Assembly: GCF_007474535.1 (NCBI RefSeq)
Contig: NZ_VKNW01000001.1
Coordinates: 124,001 to 188,000, forward strand
DNA: 64,000 nt
Direction of reading: 5' to 3'
From: Chryseobacterium echinoideorum
GTDB lineage: Bacteria; Bacteroidota; Bacteroidia; Flavobacteriales; Weeksellaceae
The translations under genes were made by a program, and so were the position numbers. This document shows, in pieces, positions 1 to 6,922 of the stretch (the stretch's first letter is position 1; each line of letters opens with the position of its first letter). The notes under the pieces are model-generated. The model was not told the origin of the DNA. It was given only the letters and a program-made list of their open reading frames with translations, and ran no database searches.

Positions 1-1
1 G

Positions 2-166
2 GGACAAGTGGGAATGGCTTCCGGAAATCAGATTGAAAGCGGATCCGTAATTTTAGGTAAAACCGGTGTTAATCGTGATTTGAAAAAAGGAACTTATATC
101 GGGATGTTTGCAGAAGATTTTAAAACGTATCTGAAAAAAGAAGTTAAGCTGAGGAATCTTGGGTAA
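2..166 (+). CDS. LpxD-type UDP-3-O-acylglucosamine N-acyltransferase, C-terminal end (partial)
   Basis: The window opens inside this gene and only the last 54 codons and the stop remain. The text (for example GKTGVNRDLKKGTYIG, then a charged tail ending in LRNLG) reads like the last turns of a left-handed beta-helix acyltransferase followed by its C-terminal helix. LpxD adds the N-linked hydroxyacyl chain in lipid A synthesis at the inner face of the inner membrane. The assignment rests on this short fragment and on my recollection that flavobacterial genomes often place an lpxD-like gene just before sucD. Another hexapeptide acyltransferase is possible. Confidence 0.6.
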   Translation, partial: GQVGMASGNQIESGSVILGKTGVNRDLKKGTYIGMFAEDFKTYLKKEVKLRNLG

Positions 167-206
167 ACTAATTGCTCATATTTATTTATAATCAAAGAAA
201 AATAAG

Positions 207-214
207 TAAATTTG
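207..214 (+). promoter_or_regulatory. Probable promoter -7 element for sucD
   Basis: TAAATTTG matches the Bacteroidota -7 consensus TAnnTTTG, 44 bases before the sucD start. No good TTG stands at the usual -33 distance, so the match is partial. It suggests that sucD and the following barrel gene have their own promoter. Confidence 0.5.
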
Positions 215-258
215 TGAGCGTTAATAAATCAAAAAAAATAAATTAAAACAACAATAAA

Positions 259-1131
259 ATGTCAATTTTAGTAAACAAAGATTCTAAAGTAATTGTACAG
301 GGATTTACAGGTAACGAAGGTACTTTCCATGCTGGTCAGATGATTGAGTACGGAACCAACGTAGTAGGTGGTGTTACTCCGGGCAAAGGAGGAAGCGAGC
401 ATTTAGGTAAGCCGGTATTCAACACCGTGGCTGATGCTGTTGAAAAAGCAGGAGCTAACGTGAGTATTATTTTCGTTCCGCCTGCATTTGCTGCAGATGC
501 TATTATGGAAGCTGCTGAGGCGGGTATTAAAGTTATTGTATGTATTACTGAAGGTATTCCTGTTGCAGACATGGTTAAAGTAAAATCTTATATCGCTGAT
601 AAAGATTGCCGATTAATCGGTCCTAACTGCCCTGGAATTATTACATCTGAAGAAGCTAAAATTGGTATCATGCCTGGTTTTGTTTTCAAAAAAGGAAAAG
701 TAGGAATCGTTTCAAAATCTGGAACTTTAACGTATGAAGCTGCTGATCAGGTGGTAAAAGCTGGTTACGGTGTTTCTACAGCTATCGGAATTGGTGGTGA
801 CCCGATTATCGGAACTACAACCAGAGAAGCTTTAGAATTATTCATCAACGATCCTGAAACCGAAGCAGTGGTAATGATTGGAGAAATTGGTGGTGGTCTT
901 GAGGCTGAAGCTGCAAGATGGTACAAAGCAAGTGGTTCTACAAAGCCGGTTGTAGGTTTTATTGCAGGACAGACCGCACCTAAAGGTAGAACAATGGGAC
1001 ACGCCGGTGCAATCGTTGGTGGTGCAGAAGATACAGCACAGGCTAAAATGGAAATTATGAGAGAAAATGGGATCAACGTAGTAGATTCTCCAGCTGATAT
1101 TGGAGCTACGGTTGCAAAAATCTTAAGTTAA
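259..1131 (+). CDS. sucD: Succinate-CoA ligase, alpha subunit
   Basis: This is the alpha subunit of succinyl-CoA synthetase, which interconverts succinyl-CoA and succinate with substrate-level phosphorylation in the cytoplasmic TCA cycle. The 290-residue length is standard. The N-terminal CoA-binding Rossmann domain shows [18 protein letters not shown] and the VTPGKGG loop. The ligase domain carries the phosphorylated histidine (His248) in [13 protein letters not shown]. The ATG has no Shine-Dalgarno sequence, as usual in this phylum. The beta subunit (sucC) is not in the window, so the two subunits are encoded apart. The outer-membrane gene downstream starts 17 bases after the stop and is probably co-transcribed. 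Confidence 0.97.
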   Translation: MSILVNKDSKVIVQGFTGNEGTFHAGQMIEYGTNVVGGVTPGKGGSEHLGKPVFNTVADAVEKAGANVSIIFVPPAFAADAIMEAAEAGIKVIVCITEGIPVADMVKVKSYIADKDCRLIGPNCPGIITSEEAKIGIMPGFVFKKGKVGIVSKSGTLTYEAADQVVKAGYGVSTAIGIGGDPIIGTTTREALELFINDPETEAVVMIGEIGGGLEAEAARWYKASGSTKPVVGFIAGQTAPKGRTMGHAGAIVGGAEDTAQAKMEIMRENGINVVDSPADIGATVAKILS

Positions 1132-1148
1132 TTATAAACATTGATGAT

Positions 1149-1793
1149 ATGAAAAAAATTTTATTCGCCACTGCATTAGCTATATCTGTTTCTTCAATGG
1201 CACAGATTAATCTGCGAGAAACAAGATTTGGTCTTACGGCAGGTGGTAACTATTCCAGAGTGAAAAATGCACACAATCCTTCAGGTGCGCGATTTGCTTT
1301 TCAGGGAGGTGTTTTGGCACTGATTCCGATGGGTGGAGCCGATCAGTTTTACATTCAGCCAGAAGTAGTTTACTATGGAGCGGGAGAATCGGGTAAAGAT
1401 AAAAACGCTAAAGGAACTAAAGGATACGATGCGATGTATGCCAACAATTACATCAGTGTTCCTATCTCTTTTAAAGGTTATTTTTCGGAAGCTGAGTCTG
1501 AATTTTTCGGACTGATTGGTCCGAGATTTAACTTCTTAATTGATCAGAAAGTAACTGATGAATCCCGTGAAATTTACAGAGCCGATCAATTGGGAAAGGC
1601 AAAATCTTTCAATTTTGCAATTGGGGCTGGAATAGGGTATAGCTATAAAAGACAGCTCGAATTGGCTTTAAAATATGATCTTGGTTTATCAAATACTTAT
1701 CCTCATCTGGATGAAAGTAAACTAGATGCCAATTCATCAAAAAAGAAATCTGAGCAGGTTTTAAGTTTAAGCTTAAGCTATATTTTCGAATAG
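1149..1793 (+). CDS. Outer-membrane beta-barrel (PorT/OmpA-like) protein
   Basis: A 214-residue protein with a clear signal peptide (MKKILFATALAISVSSMAQ) followed by alternating polar and aromatic strands ending in a terminal aromatic strand (LSLSLSYIFE). This is the pattern of a small eight-stranded outer-membrane barrel of the 'porin family / outer membrane beta-barrel' group common in Bacteroidota. Strand text such as FGLTAGGNYSRV and AIGAGIGYSYK supports it. The specific role is unknown. It follows sucD closely and is ended by a strong hairpin shared with the convergent gene. Confidence 0.8.
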   Translation: MKKILFATALAISVSSMAQINLRETRFGLTAGGNYSRVKNAHNPSGARFAFQGGVLALIPMGGADQFYIQPEVVYYGAGESGKDKNAKGTKGYDAMYANNYISVPISFKGYFSEAESEFFGLIGPRFNFLIDQKVTDESREIYRADQLGKAKSFNFAIGAGIGYSYKRQLELALKYDLGLSNTYPHLDESKLDANSSKKKSEQVLSLSLSYIFE

Positions 1794-1816
1794 ATTTTTT
1801 AGTCAACACATATAAT

Positions 1817-1847
1817 AAATCCCAAACATTAAATAAGTTTGGGATTT
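1817..1847. terminator. Bidirectional intrinsic terminator
   Basis: Arms AAATCCCAAAC and GTTTGGGATTT enclose a short AT loop and are flanked by T-rich DNA on one strand and A-rich DNA on the other. It lies between the convergent barrel gene and the bestrophin gene and can serve both. Confidence 0.85.
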
Positions 1848-1871
1848 TGCTTTTATTTAAATCGTCTCATT

Positions 1872-2903
1872 TTATACTAAAACTCCGTTTCTGGATGGAA
1901 TCGGATCGGGAAGTTCTGTTTCTCCCATAATCTGCAAAAGATCTATCTCAATAGTTCGGCAGATAGAAAGCATAGGAATATCAAACATGAGTCCTTCAAA
2001 AGGATTTTCGGAGTAATCTCCTACCAATTCCATAATGATATAAATCCAGCCTATAATGATACAAAATGGAATAGACATCCATATTCCATAATCTCCCAGT
2101 TTTGAAAACTCGTTTACCAGACCTAAAGGAAGCAGCATAATAAATAATACATTAAAAACGAATGCCGTGCTTGCAAATTGTCTGGGCAAAGGGAATTTTT
2201 TTATTCTTTCTGCCTGTCCCTGTAAGGTATAAAATTCATTCAGGCAATTTTGTAGCTGCATTTGATTAAAATCTGAAATAGCACCCATATTTTTAAGCTC
2301 ATTTACGCCTTTAGATTGTTGCGAAATAAGGTATGTTGCAAAGTTTTTGTAGTAAGACTGCAAATCTGCTTCTTCTTCTGAGAGATATTTATTGAGAAAA
2401 ATTGGTGTTCTGCCATAATCCGGGAATCCAGCTTTAATCAGTCTGTTTCTTCTTTTGTTGATCTTTTTAGTATGTTGTTGTTCCGCTTTGATATGCTCCC
2501 AGTCCGTCGGAACCAGAATCTGTTCGCGAAATGCATAAAGCCAGGCAATATGACGATTAACCAGCTTTTTTCTGCGGTCTTCTAAATCAAATGTGCCTAT
2601 TTTTTCATTATTAGTCTCAAAAGCGTAAACCATTGCAGCAAATGATCTGCTGGAGTTGACAATTCCACCCCAGATTTTCCTTGCTTCCCAAAGCCTGTCG
2701 TATGCCTGATTATTTTTGAAACCAACAAGGAAGGCTTCAGCTGTTCCAATCAATGCTACAGGAACCCATGGAATAATCATCCATTCCCAGTTGAAGAAAT
2801 GGAAAAGTATGGCGATGAGGGTACACCAGATAGATATCAGAATTACATGAAAGCCTGAAAGATTCAGAACCTGCCTATAGTTGACATATTTTGTAGTAAT
2901 CAT
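1872..2903 (-). CDS. Bestrophin-family (YneE/UPF0187) ion channel protein
   Basis: A 343-residue membrane protein of the bacterial bestrophin family, which form pentameric ion channels in the inner membrane. The family signature is strong: two N-terminal membrane helices (about residues 18-62) followed by FLVGFKNNQAYDRLWEARK, then a charged cytoplasmic middle, and two more helices near residues 245-295 (FASTAFVFNVLFIMLLPLGL and IPFCIIIGWIYIIMELVG). The C-terminal ENPFEGLMFDIPM is also typical of the family. The start is an ATG at 2903. It lies downstream of the E1 dehydrogenase gene on the same strand, but a terminator separates the two, so co-transcription is doubtful. Ion selectivity cannot be judged. 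Confidence 0.9.
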   Translation of the reverse strand: MITTKYVNYRQVLNLSGFHVILISIWCTLIAILFHFFNWEWMIIPWVPVALIGTAEAFLVGFKNNQAYDRLWEARKIWGGIVNSSRSFAAMVYAFETNNEKIGTFDLEDRRKKLVNRHIAWLYAFREQILVPTDWEHIKAEQQHTKKINKRRNRLIKAGFPDYGRTPIFLNKYLSEEEADLQSYYKNFATYLISQQSKGVNELKNMGAISDFNQMQLQNCLNEFYTLQGQAERIKKFPLPRQFASTAFVFNVLFIMLLPLGLVNEFSKLGDYGIWMSIPFCIIIGWIYIIMELVGDYSENPFEGLMFDIPMLSICRTIEIDLLQIMGETELPDPIPSRNGVLV

Positions 2904-2948
2904 AGTAGCAATCTTAAAAAAATCTATTCAAATTAACAAAAAGTATAC

Positions 2949-2975
2949 AAAAAAACCTCTAAAATAAATTAGAGG
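2949..2975 (-). terminator. Intrinsic terminator of the E1 dehydrogenase gene
   Basis: Read on the minus strand, CCTCTAA and TTAGAGG form a hairpin followed by a run of seven T. It starts 24 bases after the E1 stop codon and lies before the bestrophin start. Confidence 0.8.
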
Positions 2976-2998
2976 CTTGTTTTATTTTTCCTGTCAAA

Positions 2999-5071
2999 TC
3001 AATAACTGAGCATTTCTTCGATTTTTGAGACCAGCTTTTCGGCATTTGGGAGCATTTCCTTTTCTAAAATCAAATTAATGGGAACAGCTGGAGTATCAAG
3101 AGATCCCATTGTTTCAACCGGAGCATCAAGGTATTTGAAGCAATTCTTTGAAATTCTGTGTGCGAAGGCTTCAGCAAAAGAATTATTCAATTGTTCTTCC
3201 GTTAAGACAATACATTTTCCATGAGTTTTTACTCTTTCGAAAACTAAACTTTCATCTAAAGGAATTAAAGTTCTCAGATCAATCACTTCAACTCTTCCGT
3301 TAAAGTTTTTAGCTGCTTCTTTCGCCCAGTAAACGCCCATTCCATAAGTCACGATCAATAAAGTTCTGCCTTTTTCGGTTTCTTCTTTATCAGCTTCAAT
3401 AATTACTTTTCCTTTTCCGAAAGGTAAAATATAATCTTCAGCCGGTTCTACGGTTTTGGCATCTTCAGTTCCGGGAACTTTGCTCCAGTATAAGCCTTTG
3501 TGTTCCAGCATAACAACAGGATTAGGATCATAGTAGGCTGCTTTCAGCAGACCTTTAAAATCTGCTGCATTACTAGGATAAGCAATTTTTATCCCTTTAA
3601 TATTCGCTAAAATACTTTCTACACTTCCGCTGTGATAAGGACCTCCACCTCCGTAAGCTCCGATAGGAACACGGATGATATTACTTACAGGAAATTTTCC
3701 CTGACTCAAATAGTTTGATTTTGAAATTTCGGTAATCAGCTGGTTGATTCCCGGATAAATATAATCTGCAAACTGTACTTCAACTATCGGTTTTAAGCCA
3801 ACTGCACTCATACCTGTGGTGGAACCAATGATATAGGCTTCCTGAATTGCGGTATTGAAAACTCTTTTGCTTCCGAATTTTTTTCCTAAAGTTACTGTCT
3901 CACGGAAAACTCCCCCGATTCTTTCACCAACATCCTGTCCGTACAGCAAAGCTTCCGGATGTTTCCACATCAATTCCTGAATGGCATGAATCGCAGCGTC
4001 TACCATAACGATTTTTTCACCACCTTCCGGTTCACGGGTTCCTACTTCTTCCGTGATTGGAGTTGGTGCAAAAACATGATTCATTACTGTTTCAGGTTTC
4101 GGATCTTCTGCTTTTTGAGCTCTGTCGAAAGCTTCTTCGGCTTCCAGACGGGCTTTTTTTGTCATTTGTTTTAAAAGATCTTCATCGACACCGCTTTCAA
4201 GAAGATATTTTCTGAGTATTTCTCCCGGATCTTTGGCTCTGTGTTTCACCAAATCTTCTTCATCTCTGTAAAACTCTCTTCTTACACCGGAAGTATGATG
4301 CCCGATTAAAACTGTTTTTGCGCAAACTACTAAAGGCTTTCTTTCTGTTCTTACAAAATCGACTGCTTTTTTCATGACTTCGAAACTTTCCACAAAATCG
4401 GTTCCGTCCACACGCATTCTTCCAAGTCCTTCAAAGCCTGCTACAAAATCGTAAGCATCGCATGTTCTTGCTTCTTCTTTAGTTACGGAAATTCCCCAGT
4501 CATTATCCTGAACGAGGAAGATAATTGGCAGTTGGTGCAAGGCAGAAAACTGAAGCGCTTCACTCACTTCACCTTCTGTTACAGAATTATCTCCAAGACT
4601 GCAGATGACCACAGGATTGTTTTCGAATTGCTGTAGATTAAAATCCTGAATATATTTTATCCCTTGTGCAACTCCGGCAGTTGGAATGGTCTGCATTCCG
4701 GTTGCGGAACTTTGATGGATGATTTTTGGTTTGTTTTCATCTCTGCTCGAAGGGTGAGAGTAGTAAGATCTGCCTCCGGAAAAAGGATCATCAGCTTTTG
4801 CTAATAATTGCAACATAAGCTGATAGGGTTCGAAGCCAATTCCCAAAAGAATGCTTTCGTCTCTGTAATAAGGAGAAACCCAGTCTTCCTTTTTCAACTG
4901 GTAAGCTGTTGCCAATTGAATAGCTTCATGACCTCTGGATGTACTGTGAACGTACTTACACACATTTCTGTTTTCTTCATAAATATCTGCCATTGCTCTG
5001 GCAAGCATCATGTGATGGTAAGCTTTTAGTAAAATATCCTTTGAAACCTTTTCGTGAAGTGTATTTTCCAT
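2999..5071 (-). CDS. Fused alpha/beta E1 component of 2-oxoacid dehydrogenase
   Basis: A 690-residue thiamine-diphosphate enzyme in which the E1-alpha and E1-beta subunits are one chain. Residues about 1-320 are E1-alpha, with the cofactor region CSLGDNSVTEGEVSEALQ ending in QDNDW. Residues about 350-690 are a transketolase-like E1-beta domain (LYGQDVGERIGGVFRETVTL; EVQFADYIYPGINQL). Fused E1 proteins of this type in Bacteroidota are usually annotated as 2-oxoisovalerate (branched-chain) dehydrogenase E1; the exact substrate is inference. The frame is open three codons further to a TTG, but the ATG at 5071 is chosen because the -7 promoter element ends only six bases before it. E2 and E3 genes are not nearby. 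Confidence 0.9.
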   Translation of the reverse strand: MENTLHEKVSKDILLKAYHHMMLARAMADIYEENRNVCKYVHSTSRGHEAIQLATAYQLKKEDWVSPYYRDESILLGIGFEPYQLMLQLLAKADDPFSGGRSYYSHPSSRDENKPKIIHQSSATGMQTIPTAGVAQGIKYIQDFNLQQFENNPVVICSLGDNSVTEGEVSEALQFSALHQLPIIFLVQDNDWGISVTKEEARTCDAYDFVAGFEGLGRMRVDGTDFVESFEVMKKAVDFVRTERKPLVVCAKTVLIGHHTSGVRREFYRDEEDLVKHRAKDPGEILRKYLLESGVDEDLLKQMTKKARLEAEEAFDRAQKAEDPKPETVMNHVFAPTPITEEVGTREPEGGEKIVMVDAAIHAIQELMWKHPEALLYGQDVGERIGGVFRETVTLGKKFGSKRVFNTAIQEAYIIGSTTGMSAVGLKPIVEVQFADYIYPGINQLITEISKSNYLSQGKFPVSNIIRVPIGAYGGGGPYHSGSVESILANIKGIKIAYPSNAADFKGLLKAAYYDPNPVVMLEHKGLYWSKVPGTEDAKTVEPAEDYILPFGKGKVIIEADKEETEKGRTLLIVTYGMGVYWAKEAAKNFNGRVEVIDLRTLIPLDESLVFERVKTHGKCIVLTEEQLNNSFAEAFAHRISKNCFKYLDAPVETMGSLDTPAVPINLILEKEMLPNAEKLVSKIEEMLSY

Positions 5072-5077
5072 AGATAG

Positions 5078-5120
5078 CAAAGATAAATAAAAAACAAAAT
5101 ACTAACAAGTGTTAGTATTT
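5078..5120 (-). promoter_or_regulatory. Leaderless E1 promoter with overlapping palindromic operator
   Basis: On the minus strand the -7 element TATCTTTG (5078-5085) is preceded after 20 bases by a TTG -33 element (5106-5108). Transcription should start at or next to the E1 ATG, giving a nearly leaderless message. The -33 TTG lies inside a perfect inverted repeat with 10-base arms, AAATACTAAC (5097-5106) and GTTAGTATTT (5111-5120), separated by AAGT. A dimeric repressor of TetR type bound there would block the promoter. The regulator is not identified. Confidence 0.7.
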
Positions 5121-5226
5121 AGCAAAAGACTGAATGTTCTTATTTAATTTTAAAATATTTTTGGTTTTTTGATGGTAATTAATTTTTTAAAATAAATGAA
5201 CCATTTTTAATAAGCAGGAATTTATT

Positions 5227-5234
5227 TACCTTTG
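5227..5234 (+). promoter_or_regulatory. Promoter -7 element of the first short transcript
   Basis: TACCTTTG followed by CA fits the Bacteroidota -7 consensus exactly and lies 13 bases before the ATG of a 42-codon ORF. No clear TTG is seen at -33. Confidence 0.55.
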
Positions 5235-5247
5235 CAAGCATAAAATT

Positions 5248-5376
5248 ATGACAATACAAAGAGCACATATCAATGCAAATCTATGCGATAGCCCATCAAG
5301 AAAGGGATTATTCGGATATGAATGGATGATATGGAATGAGGCAAAATGTGCTTACTTTGGAAATTACTTACTATAA
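5248..5376 (+). CDS. Short ORF, 42 codons, in its own small transcription unit
   Basis: I do not recognise this peptide. It starts with ATG 13 bases after a good -7 promoter element, encodes 42 residues (begins MTIQRAHINANLCDSPSR, ends AKCAYFGNYLL), and is followed 30 bases later by a terminator-like hairpin. It has no signal peptide or membrane helix. The layout (promoter, short ORF, terminator, no downstream gene) repeats about 500 bases on with a different 41-codon ORF. It could be a true small protein, a leader peptide whose target gene is lost, or a noncoding RNA with a chance ORF. Confidence 0.35.
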   Translation: MTIQRAHINANLCDSPSRKGLFGYEWMIWNEAKCAYFGNYLL

Positions 5377-5405
5377 ACTTGTAAAAATTTTATCAAATAC
5401 TACAT

Positions 5406-5432
5406 AAACGCCTCAATAATCGGGAGCGTTTT
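5406..5432 (+). terminator. Probable terminator of the first short transcript
   Basis: AAACG-CTC pairs with GAG-CGTTT with one bulged C, followed by TTTTGTGTTTTT. Its stem text (CGCCTC) resembles the stem of the second terminator at 5910. Confidence 0.6.
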
Positions 5433-5656
5433 TGTGTTTTTAAGACCGAAATTATTTAGAATGAAAAAAAATAACCATTAAAGTGAAAATAATTTAATCA
5501 GTAATGAACAAGTAATCAGAAAATAAGAAGTGATAGGAAAACCAATGAGAGACAGTCATTTAGGTAAAATCAATATCTGTAAAATATTACGGACAGGATT
5601 TTTCTATTTTTTATTTTAAATTTAATACACTGGTAATCAGTATATTAATTTAAAAG
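5433..5656. other. AT-rich spacer, nothing recognised
   Basis: No ORF of note, no strong hairpin and no good promoter is seen between the first short transcript and the second promoter. Confidence 0.5.
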
Positions 5657-5664
5657 TAAATTTG
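5657..5664 (+). promoter_or_regulatory. Promoter -7 element of the second short transcript
   Basis: TAAATTTG followed by CAG fits the -7 consensus. A second, weaker candidate (TTTACTTTGCA) lies near 5683-5693. The start codon of the 41-codon ORF is about 100 bases downstream, leaving room for an untranslated leader. Confidence 0.5.
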
Positions 5665-5760
5665 CAGATTCAAAAAAATCATATTTACTTTGCAACCGAA
5701 AATTGAAAGCAACAAGTTTTTCAATCTTCAAAAAAACATTTTTAAAACAACAAGAATATA

Positions 5761-5886
5761 ATGAAACAATTACATCATATAACCAATCAGTATTTAAGAC
5801 TACACGGACAGGCGCCGAAAGGTTGGATATGTATTCTTGGAAGTGAATTTGTGGAAAAAAGGTGCTTATATAAATGGGTCAGCTAA
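5761..5886 (+). CDS. Short ORF, 41 codons, in its own small transcription unit
   Basis: Unrecognised 41-residue peptide (begins MKQLHHITNQYLRLHGQA, ends EKRCLYKWVS). It starts at an ATG after an AAC- and AAG-rich leader typical of translated flavobacterial starts, and ends 24 bases before a perfect intrinsic terminator. It contains three histidines in the first 15 residues and lies directly before a tRNA-His-like element. That may be chance or may point to an attenuation-like leader. No histidine biosynthesis gene is nearby. Confidence 0.35.
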   Translation: MKQLHHITNQYLRLHGQAPKGWICILGSEFVEKRCLYKWVS

Positions 5887-5909
5887 TGAACTGACATGTC
5901 AAAAAATAT

Positions 5910-5938
5910 AAAGCGCCTCCCAAAGAGGCGCTTTTTTT
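5910..5938 (+). terminator. Strong intrinsic terminator
   Basis: Perfect 10-base arms AAAGCGCCTC and GAGGCGCTTT with a five-base loop, followed by more T. It ends two bases before the tRNA-like element. Confidence 0.9.
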
Positions 5939-5940
5939 AT

Positions 5941-6013
5941 GGTTTCTTTAGCTTATTTGGTAAAGCATCGGTTTGTGGCACCGAAGAACAGGGTTCGATT
6001 CCCGAAGAAACCC
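5941..6013 (+). tRNA. tRNA-His-like element (anticodon GTG), irregular T-arm
   Basis: The sequence folds as a cloverleaf. G-1 is present, acceptor arms GTTTCTT and AAGAAAC pair fully, and C73 faces G-1 as in tRNA-His. The D-arm is GCTT/AAGC with a GG in its loop, the anticodon arm TCGGT/ACCGA is perfect with loop TTGTGGC (anticodon GTG), and the T-loop is TTCGATT. The T-stem is faulty: only GGG/CCC pairs cleanly and the arm is about one base pair short. No full CCA is encoded (the DNA reads CCCA after the acceptor). It begins two bases after a strong terminator and has no obvious promoter. It may be a degenerate copy, a divergent second tRNA-His, or a tRNA mimic. Confidence 0.5.
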
Positions 6014-6023
6014 AAAATGATTA

Positions 6024-6082
6024 AGATTCACGGAAAAATTCGGCTCCGACTGTCTCTCGGAAAAGAATTTTGAAGTGAATCT
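6024..6082 (+). other. Nested three-stem hairpin next to the tRNA-like element
   Basis: Three coaxial stems are visible: AGATTCAC/GTGAATCT (6024-6031 with 6075-6082), AAAATTC/GAATTTT (6035-6041 with 6065-6071) and CCGA/TCGG (6046-6049 with 6057-6060), separated by small internal loops. It starts 11 bases after the tRNA-like element. A function as part of a structured RNA is inference. Confidence 0.55.
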
Positions 6083-6179
6083 GAAATACTGGAAAGATAA
6101 CGCAGGTTGTTTCAGGAGGTCGAAAGTCTGAAATATTAATGAATACAATATCACAATTAATTAACCTTTAATTGAGAGA

Positions 6180-6249
6180 AAGAAAAAGTTTGTCGAGCGC
6201 AGGAGTTCTTTATAAAAACACAAAATTACAAATAGATAAACTTTTTCTT
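6180..6249. repeat. Palindromic repeat element, copy 1
   Basis: Perfect 12-base arms AAGAAAAAGTTT (6180-6191) and AAACTTTTTCTT (6238-6249) enclose a 46-base loop. The core AGTTTGTCGAGCGCAGGAGT (6187-6206) plus TCTT recurs in copy 2 with one mismatch in 24 bases. The GTCGAGCGCAG text resembles interspersed repeats of Bacteroidota. Confidence 0.7.
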
Positions 6250-6350
6250 AACTCAAAAAAATAAATAAATGAGAAATTGATTATCACCCATCAATTATCA
6301 TGTATAAGCTTGAAAAATGTGAAATATTCGTGAATTCAAATAAAAAATAA

Positions 6351-6381
6351 AAATGGTTATGAATAATCCCCATAACCATTT
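6351..6381. other. Perfect 11-bp hairpin between the two repeat copies
   Basis: AAATGGTTATG and CATAACCATTT are perfect arms around a nine-base loop. It has A- and T-rich flanks and could act as a terminator in either direction. Confidence 0.55.
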
Positions 6382-6407
6382 CAAATAACTAAAATGAGAT
6401 TAGTTCC

Positions 6408-6484
6408 GAAGAAAAAGAAGAGTTTGTCGAGCGCAGAAGTTCTTATATCAAACTAAAAATTAAAGACAGGCTTTGTTTTTCTTC
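6408..6484. repeat. Palindromic repeat element, copy 2
   Basis: Same design as copy 1: outer arms GAAGAAAAA (6408-6416) and TTTTTCTTC (6476-6484) around the shared 24-base core (6421-6444). The outer arms differ in text from copy 1 but still pair, so the hairpin is kept while the sequence has changed. Confidence 0.65.
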
Positions 6485-6548
6485 AAAAAAGATTTGATAG
6501 AAATTATCAAGTCACAAGCAATATGTTTAACCTAAAAATGATAACGAA

Positions 6549-6896
6549 ATGAAAGATTTTTTTAAAGTGACATGTGCTGCTATCATTGCAATAGGTGGTT
6601 TGGCAAGAACATGTACTAAGTCAGTTTCTACGACAGTGAAAATGGCAGAACCCTTAGCTGATGCAAGGTTTTTAAGTAAATCAGCACAAGTTGAGCATTC
6701 GGTTTACAGCACCTCCAAAATGATATCCCATGAAGATGAGATGATGAGACTAAAGCCAGCGCAAAATAAAAGCAAAAATAATTTTCCGGTTATTGAAACG
6801 GTTAAAACAGTAAAAGATGCTGCTGATATAACAGATAAAATAACCAGTACAAATATTATTGATACAGTGAAAATTACAGTAAAGAAAAAGAAATGA
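6549..6896 (+). CDS. Small exported protein of unknown function
   Basis: Not recognised. The 115-residue product has a short basic start and a hydrophobic segment (MKDFFKVTCAAIIAIGGLAR) that could be a signal peptide or a membrane anchor, followed by a Lys/Thr/Ser-rich tail with KITVKKKK at the end. No domain can be named. The ATG at 6549 follows a run of AAAATGATAACGAAATG, giving two possible nearby starts; the frame supports 6549. The next gene starts 26 bases after its stop and may share the transcript. The simple composition makes it a weak gene call, but the N-terminus and spacing look real. Confidence 0.55.
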   Translation: MKDFFKVTCAAIIAIGGLARTCTKSVSTTVKMAEPLADARFLSKSAQVEHSVYSTSKMISHEDEMMRLKPAQNKSKNNFPVIETVKTVKDAADITDKITSTNIIDTVKITVKKKK

Positions 6897-6922
6897 CGTA
6901 GCAAACAGAAAATTTTAAAACA

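Noticed and set aside
5072..5080. Upstream TTG start for the E1 dehydrogenase
   Set aside because: These codons overlap the -7 promoter element, so they would not be in the transcript.
5948..6154. 68-codon minus-strand frame across the tRNA-like element
   Set aside because: It overlaps the cloverleaf and the nested hairpin, has no promoter or leader of its own, and its composition is not protein-like.
5221..6548. Retron or group II intron
   Set aside because: The zone has structured DNA and hairpins, but no reverse transcriptase gene is present nearby.
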